DNA of 64,000 nt from positions 3,844,001 to 3,908,000 of the forward strand of contig NC_088800.1 of the NCBI RefSeq assembly GCF_011386835.1, read 5' to 3'. The first letter of the stretch is position 1. Each line of letters begins with the position of its first letter. Position numbers and translations under genes: made by a program. Shown here piece after piece: positions 57,471 through 64,000 of this stretch. The notes below the pieces were generated by a model. The model made no database searches. It was not told the origin of the DNA and saw nothing but the letters and a program-made list of their open reading frames with translations. Origin of the DNA: Chrysemys picta bellii. Its lineage: Eukaryota > Chordata > Testudines > Emydidae.

Positions 57471-57665
57471 GGGAGGGATAGCTCAGTGGTTTGAGCATTA
57501 GCCTGCTAAACCCAGGGTTGTGAGTTCACAACTTGAGGGGGCCACTTGGAGATCTGGAGCAAAATCAGTACTTGGTCCTGTTAGTGAAGGCAGGGGGCTG
57601 GACTCCATGACCTTTCAGGGTCCCTTCCAGCTCTATGAGATCGGTATATCTCCATATATATATAT
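57471..57665 (+). mobile_element. Turtle-type tRNA-derived SINE
   Basis: GGGAGGGATAGCTCAGTGGT gives the tRNA-like head with the A box. A B-box-like GGGTTGTGAGTTCACAACTT follows, then the body (GGAGATCTGGAGCAAAATCA), the CR1-like tail CTTCCAGCTCTATGAGATCG and GGTATATCTCCATATATATA. It is essentially full length and the best SINE copy here. Confidence 0.93.
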
Positions 57666-59395
57666 GCTTTGTCGCAGTGCTGAGTTCTGTGGGCTGTCAG
57701 CAGCAGTTCACAGGGGTGGTCTGACAGTCAGCAGCAAGGTGTGTGGGTTTCCTGATGGGCTACAGGTGTCAAATGGCACCCCAGGTGTAAGGGGTAAAAT
57801 TAGCAGGTGCAGCACTGTTCCTGTGGAGTAGGAGTGTTGAGTATAGGGCAGTCTGCAGTGCAGCTCCCCTAAACACAAGCTGGGCTTTAGCGAAGAGACG
57901 GCATTAGCCAGTGGGCCTGATCCCAGAGTCCCGGGACTATCTGAGTCTGGGTATTGCGGGGCATCGTGCAAAGAGGGCGGAGCTGACGGTGCCTTGGTGT
58001 GCACCTTCACTCTGTATTTCCTGGCTCTCAGAGGGTGAGTTTTGCTGAATCTCACGCTCTGGAAGGGCACAGGATACCCCCGGGCAGCCTCAGCTCTGTG
58101 CTAACGAAGGAGGCAGTGGGAGGGTGGGGAGTATGGATAGTAGGCCTGCAAGGGGCTATGTAACAAAGTGCTAGTTCTAGCAACCTGGTCACTGAAGTTG
58201 CTGCTGCTTGCAGAGAAGGCTGCAATCTTAATTGGAGCCAATCAACCAGTTCCTAGTGGGGATTACTGACCCCTGAGAGTAATTGCTGGGCTAACGAGAC
58301 AGTTGGCTCAGTACTTGGGAGGAGGTATCACCGGGAGGAACAGGCAGCAGGTGGAGCTCAGAGGTGTGAGCCGGTGGAGGAGAGAAACTGCGTGAAAGGT
58401 GCCATCTGCTGCATCCCTGTGTCATGGCTGGCCCTGCTTGGGGAACAGGGCTGGAGGTATGTGTGGTGGAAAAGAAACAGACGGTGTGTTTGTGGCTGAG
58501 AGACCATGGCAGAAGGCTAGACAGTGCTGCTCACTGGGTAGCTGAAGAGGTCCCATGTGACAGTCTATTTAAAAGATAGAGCAGTATCCCTTGAAACCGT
58601 TTGTGAGTCCTCTAGTGGTGCTCATGTGCTCTGTGGTAGAAGCCAGGTAGAAATCAGCTAGGGCAGTAGAGCGTACGTAGGTAGGTGGTGGCTGGGTGTA
58701 TTTCAGATTGGTGCCCCATTGTGCCTGTGTCTAATCTTTGTTGTGTAAAGAGCAAAAGACACAACAGTTCTCCCCTATCTATGCGGGGGTCCTATTATAC
58801 CTCCTGTCCCCTCTAGCTTGGACTTGCCTCCGCTTCCCAATATGGGGTGCTCATTTACCTTCGAGAACCCACGCTCCAAGGCCCCTGTTCAGGAAAACAA
58901 TTAAACATGTTCTCAAGCGTCAGTGACTTCAATGGGACTTAAACATGTGGTTAACTCAGCACGTGCTTAAGTGCTGTCCAATAAGCTGTGTCTGTAACCA
59001 GGGTACATTCGTTCCAAAGTGACCTCAGCTGCTGGTTACCTGTTGAGGTTCTTTGATTCCTAGATTTAGCTCTAGAGAGAGCAAAACAGGTGACCATAAA
59101 GAGAGGTTTAACCAGCACTCTCAGAGGAGTTGCCGGAAGAATGCTTCTTTTCTTGGAAGTTGAGTTGGCAGCAGTACTAGTGACTACTAGTTCTTGTTCA
59201 TCGGGCGCAGGTTACTAGCCGGAGAAATGCTGGTGGAGATACTGCTCTAGCTCATTGTGGAGCCTGCGTCCAGGAGACACAATCTTTTCTTGTATCTTCT
59301 TCACATCCCAGCCAGGAAGGATTTTGCCTCATTTTGTTTTCCACAATTCCCGCAAAAGTGCCAGCTGTCGGCGGTGTGCCTGGTTCTGACTCAGA
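57666..59395. other. Unique DNA, no gene seen
   Basis: No exon recognised. A fragment related to the 53,504 MITE lies at 58,885-58,975. Confidence 0.5.
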
Positions 59396-60115
59396 GGTGG
59401 TCAAACTACAGCCTGCGGGCCATGTTCAGCCTGTCGGATCTTTTAATCCAGCCCTCGAACTCCCGCTGGGGAGCAGGGTCAGGAGCTTTCTGCACGGCTT
59501 TCAGAGACAGCGGCATGTCCCCACTTTGGCTCCTAGGCGTAGGGACAGCCAAGGGGCTCCGCACGCTGCTCCTGCCCTAAGCGCCGCCCCCCGCAGCTCC
59601 CATTGGTTGGGAACCCTGGCCAATGGGAGCTGTGGGAGTGGTGCCTGCGGACGGGGCAGCACGCAGAGCCGCCTGGCCGCGCCTCTGCGTAGGAGCTGGA
59701 GAGGGAACATGACACTGTTTACAAGAGCTGCTTGAGGTAAGTGCTGCCCAGAGCTTTCACCCCTGATCCCCGCTCCCCATACTTCAACCCTCTGCCCCAG
59801 CTCTGATCCCCCTCCTGCCCTCCAAACCCCTCGGTCCCAGCCTGGAACACCCTCCTGCACCCCAAACCCCTCATCCCTGGCCCCAACCCAGAGCCCGCCC
59901 CTGCAGCCGGAGCCCTCGCTCCCATCCCCGCATCCCAACCCCCTACCCTAATCCGGAGCTCCCTTCCACACCCTGAATTCCTCATTTCTGGCCCCACCCC
60001 AGAGCGCATACCCCCAGCCGGAGCCCTCACCCCCTCCTGCACCCCAACCCCCAATTTCATGAGCATTCATGGCCCGCCATAAAATTTCTATAACCAGATG
60101 TGGCCCTCAGGCCAA
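59396..60115. mobile_element. hAT-like element with C-rich internal tandem repeats
   Basis: The left end CAGAGGTGGTCAAACTACAG followed by CCTGCGGGCCATGTTCAGCC and the right side GATGTGGCCCTCAGGCCAAA followed by AAGTT are the termini of the hAT-like family also seen at 19,934. The far right terminus is decayed. Interior 59,755-60,050 has CCCC-rich tandem units around CCTGCACCCCAAACCCCTC and CCGGAGCCCTC. The antisense 145-codon frame here reflects that repeat. Confidence 0.7.
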
Positions 60116-60436
60116 AAAGTTCTTTCTCTTATTTATCAGAACACCCAGTAAATGCTGTAATTTGTGAACTTTGGGCTAAGTCGTGTGGGAAACCCAATGA
60201 GGTTCTTCGTTTTTTCCCATAGGTTTGCAGGAGGAGGACTGGGGATTCTCTTTGTCGCTGGGGGAAAAAAGACTTTAAAATGTCCTTCAGAGTGTTTCAT
60301 TTGATGTTTTGGGTGTGCTGTGCTTTTTATGGCCCTACTCCCAACAAGGCCATCTACATCAGTAATACTAGTGGCTGCTGGTATGAGGATTAAGAACCAT
60401 ATATATAATCTTCTTCCATGAAGAACTACTACTTCT

Positions 60437-60556
60437 ATCAGAGACAATGTGGGTGAGGTAATGACTTTTATTGGACCAACTTCTGTTGGAAAGTGCAAGC
60501 TTCCAAGCTACACAGAGCTCTTCAGACCTGGGGGTTATATCAACACTGTTGGTCAC
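60437..60556 (-). mobile_element. Penelope-like terminal-unit fragment (second subfamily)
   Basis: The minus strand matches the 10,765-10,970 element: CCAATAAAAGTCATTACCTC, preceded by GTCTGAAGAGCTCTGTGTAG and CTTGGAAGCTTGCAC. The hammerhead-like core is degraded (one AGA lost, GAAA altered). Confidence 0.6.
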
Positions 60557-60758
60557 AAAAAAGAAAATGTGACTTCATGTCAAGTTGTTCATTATTTCCT
60601 ATTCAAGGAGAGAGTCTCTCTCAATCGCCTGCCTCGGATAGCACTAAATCTTTGGGCAGGGAAAGAACATGAAGTGGCCAGATTCTCCCTGTGTCTTCCC
60701 CGAACTGATCTCGGTAGTAGACATGTGTGGGCTCAGTGACTCTGAAAATCAGGCCTTT

Positions 60759-61217
60759 TAGGGTTTGTCTATATGGGGAGTTATTCCCGACTAACTCTAT
60801 GGGCTGGTCTTCACTAAGGGGGAGATCGACGCTCCTGCAATCGATGCAGCAGGTGTTGATTTAGTGGGTCTAGTGAAGACCTGCTAAATCAACTGCAGCG
60901 CGCTCTTCAGTTGACCATGGTACATCATGGGAACAAGAAGAGGAAAGGAAGTCGACTGGAGAGCGTCTCCTGTTGACTCCGCACAGTGAAGACACCGGGG
61001 TAAGTTAACCTAAGCTACATCGACTCCAGCTACGTTATTCACATAGCTGGAGTAGTGTAACTTAAGTTGACTTACCCCGTAGTGAAGACAAGCCGTATGT
61101 GTGGGCACTCTTAGCTACATGTGGACCCTTATTCTGGAATAAATCAGGAATAGTTAATCTGCTTTAAATTCACACCCTACCTTATTCCAGATTCACTTTC
61201 ATGTGTAGACATGCTCT
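60759..61217. mobile_element. Outer MITE (TTTGTCTATATGGGG ends) with another element nested inside
   Basis: The left GGGTTTGTCTATATGGGGAG and right TTCATGTGTAGACATGCTC ends are imperfect inverted repeats, and the inner text GGAATAAATCAGGAATAG lies in its right half. A second element (60,802-61,094) is inserted in its left part. Confidence 0.6.
60802..61094. mobile_element. Non-autonomous DNA element with GGCTGGTCTTCACT ends (nested)
   Basis: The ends GGCTGGTCTTCACT and AGTGAAGACAAGCC are inverted with one mismatch. The interior carries ATCGATGCAGCAGGTGTTGA, TAGTGAAGACCTGCTAAATC and ACATCGACTCCAGCTACG. It is related to the CpG-dense copy at 8,341-8,612, but here most CpGs have decayed. Superfamily not assigned. 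Confidence 0.75.
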
Positions 61218-62274
61218 TGTTTAGATGCCTAAATATGGATGTGGGTGCCTCATTTTAGGCACTCCCATTTGAAACTGTTGGGCTGTAAAGGGATTCGGGA
61301 ACGAGCCCCCCTGTTCCTCTTGAGCTCCTCAAGCAGGAAGTTGGGGATTCCATTCCCCCCTGCCCTTTGCTCTAGTGGGTTGGACAAAACACCTCCAGAG
61401 GCCCCAAAGCAGTAACCCGGGGATTGTTTCACACCCTGGTTACTGCTTTGGCAAACAGTCTCCATGGAGCCTGCAGTACGTGGCTGATTCCAGCTTTTCT
61501 GCATCGGCTGAGCAAGCAACCCTTAGCGATCTGCATTCCTCATTCTACTGCTTCTCTTGGGCGCCTCCCAAAGCCATGCTACGTTCATCTGCAAAGTGTA
61601 GCAACATTGTCCCTTTGTTTTCCGTGCCAGTCTGGATGGATGGCCTCCCTGGGAGTATGGGAATCTGAACTGGCAAACAGTGAATGACTGGCATTAATCA
61701 CTAGCTGTCTTATGTGCTGAGCTGTTGGCATATCAATTAGCTGTCAATCGACTTTCCTGCCAAATTGCTGTCTAAAATCCTGCATGGTATTGAGTGCTGG
61801 GTCTCTTAAATGCAATATCACACAACTCAGCCATTCAGAATTATGTGATTGCTTGAACCCCAGAAAAAGAGCGATCCTTGTCTACCTAAAGATTGGGCAT
61901 ATAAGCATGGCAACATCTGCATGCCACTTATCCACAGAAGTGTCATTTTCCCTTACAGAATTGTGCATAAATTGCAGACACAGAAGCAGCATGTCTGGAT
62001 GTTTGTATTTATAGAATTTTTTTGCTGGGACTAATTGGATCATAACAATTCTTGGAAGTGTTTTCGTGATGTGCCAGGTCGATTGGGCAGGAACGGTCCA
62101 GCTGAGTTTATAGCGTGGCACATTCCGCAGCTGGAGATCAGGATACCTAAAGGAAAAGCTTTTTTTAACTTTGAGACATTCACTCTGGTGCCAGGGTTGC
62201 TACGCAAAGCTGCCAGCACAGCTTCTCCCATGCCTGCCTGTTCCCATCACTGTGTCTCCATTTTCTTGAGATTC
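61218..62274. other. Unique DNA, no gene seen
   Basis: Starts with a fragment of the TTTAGGCACTCCCATTTGAA repeat type (to about 61,285). Otherwise nothing recognised. Confidence 0.5.
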
Positions 62275-62519
62275 TGTATATCCACAAAAAGCAACAGAGG
62301 GTCCTGTGGCACCTTTGAGACTAACAGAAGTATTGGGAGCATAAGCTTTCGTGGGTAAGAACCTCACTTCTTCAGATGCATCTGAAGAAGTGAGGTTTTT
62401 ACCCACGAAAGCTTATGCTCCCAATACTTCTGTTAGTCTCAAAGGTGCCACAGGACCCTCTGTTGCTTTTTACAGATTCAGACTAACACGGCTACCCCTC
62501 TGATACTTGTATATCCACA
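62275..62519 (-). mobile_element. Penelope-like element, near-perfect hairpin, 12-bp target duplication, intact hammerhead-like cores
   Basis: Perfect TGTATATCCACA copies (62,275-62,286 and 62,508-62,519) bound the insertion 62,287-62,507. The two arms are almost exact inverted copies meeting at CTTCAGATGCATCTGAAG (62,370-62,387). The right arm continues about 30 bp further (GACTAACACGGCTACCCCTC to GATAC), while the left stops at AAAAGCAACAG. Each arm holds CTGAAGA, a stem-loop, GAAA and GCTTATGCTC (62,382-62,420 on plus, and the mirror on minus), the order of a hammerhead core with a 3-bp stem III. No coding part. Confidence 0.88.
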
Positions 62520-62524
62520 GTATC

Positions 62525-64000
62525 CAGATTGACTTTGTGAGGCCTGACAACTTCTCCTCCTTATACCATCATCTGGGGTTGGGTCACTGTGCAAACATGC
62601 ACCCTCTTCATCTGTCTAAGGCAGCACTAAAGTCCACTTGCTTATCTTCTTTGATGCCATCCATCCACTGCTTCCTTGGTTTTCCTCTGAGTCTTTCCTA
62701 CCATCCTCCCCTTCCATGCTATCTTCACCAGGGCTTCTTAATTCATCCTCTGTACGTGACTGAACCAGCAAGTCATGCTTCCTGGATTTGTCAGCTACAA
62801 TGGACTTTGACTTCCATCTTAATGCTTTCATTTGGCATTCCGTCCCTTCATGTAACTCTTCTTATTGCACGAAGACATCTCATCTCACGCACCCGTTGGC
62901 ATTGAACCTGCTGTCTCTTTACTGCCCAAGCGTCTGCACTTTGTGCACTGCGGGGCATGCTATTGTTCTGTACAGTTGGGTTTTTAGTCTCAGTGGCAAA
63001 GGCTTGTCATTCCCAACACCTGAGATGTTGTTCCACACATCTTCCAGCACTCCCAGTCTGGATTGCATCTCACATTCAAGCTCGCTGTCTTCCGTAACCC
63101 AGCCAATCCAGGTACTAGGCAGTCCTGTTTAATCTCCATTCATCTCTGTGTCCAGTTTCCCTGTGGCACTTCTACAAACCCACAAGACCTCAATCTTAAT
63201 CATGCTCAATTTCATCTCATGCCTGCTTAGCTGGTCATACCACTGGCTTCCTATTTCCTCCACATCCTCTTTGGAGGATGCCCTTATTCCTTGTCATCCG
63301 CCTACAGCGGCGTCTCACCTTTCTTCCTTTGGGATCTTCCTGCTGCCATAATCCATCAACACCCTAAACAGCAATGGGCTGAGGGCTGACCCCGGTGCAG
63401 TTCGATTGTTTTCCCTTCAAAGGGGCTTGTCATTTCAAAACGTACTGGATTTGGGTCCCTGTTTTGGGTGACCCATGTAGTTCATTCACCATAGATAGTA
63501 AATCCTCAGACACTCCATTTTTCCTCAGCACTGGTGTGAGCGTCTTTCCGTCTGCTTATCATATGCCTCTTCTAGTCTGTAAAAGCCCAGAAGCTATTGT
63601 GTTGGTACTGTCTGCTTCTCTATCCCCGGCTGAATTACAAACATGGCATCGGTGGAAACTTCTCATCTTTCTCTAAAGCAGAACTGTTCTTGTTCTTGTC
63701 CACAACTCTCCTAATCCCAGTTTCCAAGATGTGTTCAAGCATTTCATTCCATGCAACAATAGCTTTATCCCTCTAATTTCCACAATCCTGGATGCTTCCC
63801 TTATTACTTATTGGTGCAAGTCTATCCTGATCCCAGTCTTCTCTCACCATATGGCTTTAACCACTCTGTTTATGCCTCTGGCACTCAGGACTTTCACAGG
63901 TCCCCCATCACTTCATCAGGTCCTGCTGCCTTCCCATTCTTCATTTCCTGGATTGCATTTCTCCTCCCCTCCTCCTCTGTTATGTTTGCCTTAGGCATCG
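62525..64000 (-). mobile_element. Decayed RTE-clade LINE, reverse transcriptase and C-terminus (runs off the edge)
   Basis: On the minus strand EMKNGKAAGPDEV is encoded at about 63,913-63,951, the RTE reverse-transcriptase N-terminal signature. Further downstream the palm-domain box appears as ADDKE (near 63,288-63,302), then KLSMIKIEVLWVCRSATGKL (near 63,150-63,220), and a C-terminal part with GWVTEDSELECEMQSRLGVL (near 63,035-63,100) and GRKDSEENQGSSGWMASKKI (62,640-62,705). The plus-strand open frames across this interval are antisense shadows. Several shifts and stops make it inactive. The endonuclease would lie beyond 64,000. Confidence 0.8.

Noticed and set aside
59501..60066. Gly-rich minus-strand frames of 145 and 115 codons
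   Set aside because: Produced by C-rich tandem units inside the hAT-like element at 59,396.
62507..63994. Series of plus-strand frames up to 132 codons
   Set aside because: They are the antisense of an RTE-clade LINE whose motifs are on the minus strand.

Overview
The window looks like non-genic chromosomal DNA from a turtle (Testudines). The evidence is the repeat content: many CR1 LINE fragments on both strands, tRNA-derived SINEs of the turtle type (tRNA-like head, CR1-like tail ending in CTATGAGAT-type sequence), old MIR-like SINEs, Penelope-like elements, and many short hAT-like and mariner-like elements. No complete host protein-coding gene can be recognised. Nearly all open frames are short chance frames or pieces of transposable elements. 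The species assignment is an inference from repeat families, not from a gene.

Layout. 1-610: a minus-strand CR1 with a SINE inside it. 610-12,090: mostly unique AT-rich DNA with a Penelope-like hairpin insertion (6,190-6,418), several MITEs and a second type of Penelope fragment (10,765-10,970). 12,090-16,040: CR1 pieces and a SINE. 16,040-24,140: unique DNA, a 100-bp mariner-type MITE, a GC-rich hAT-like element with an internal minisatellite, and a MITE with a perfect 8-bp target duplication. 24,150-29,340: a nested stack. A CR1 was split by an LTR retrotransposon that carries a PNMA-like gag remnant. That element was later hit by a hAT MITE and a mariner MITE, and the CR1 was also hit by a Penelope-like element. 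30,085-34,010: a decayed L1-clade-like LINE (plus) followed by CR1-like LINE pieces (minus). 34,010-43,820: largely unique. Its only gene-like signal is a CpG-rich block with a TATA box, a CRE-like site and a possible first exon with a consensus splice donor on the minus strand (40,520-40,800). 43,820-62,270: unique DNA with an LTR-like block, MIRs, MITEs, a dinucleotide repeat, a SINE and a hAT-like element. 62,275-64,000: another Penelope hairpin insertion, then a decayed RTE-clade LINE on the minus strand that runs off the edge.

The most interesting items are these. (1) The LTR element at 25,251-28,869 has a lysine-tRNA primer-binding site and a Gag remnant resembling PNMA proteins, with a zinc knuckle that has lost two of its four ligands and no pol. 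(2) Four Penelope-like insertions each keep a perfect 12-13 bp target duplication. Three are asymmetric hairpins, and their arms carry hammerhead-ribozyme-like cores. (3) The candidate minus-strand promoter/first exon near 40.5-40.8 kb. (4) An exact 37-bp direct repeat 4.7 kb apart in otherwise unrelated unique sequence.
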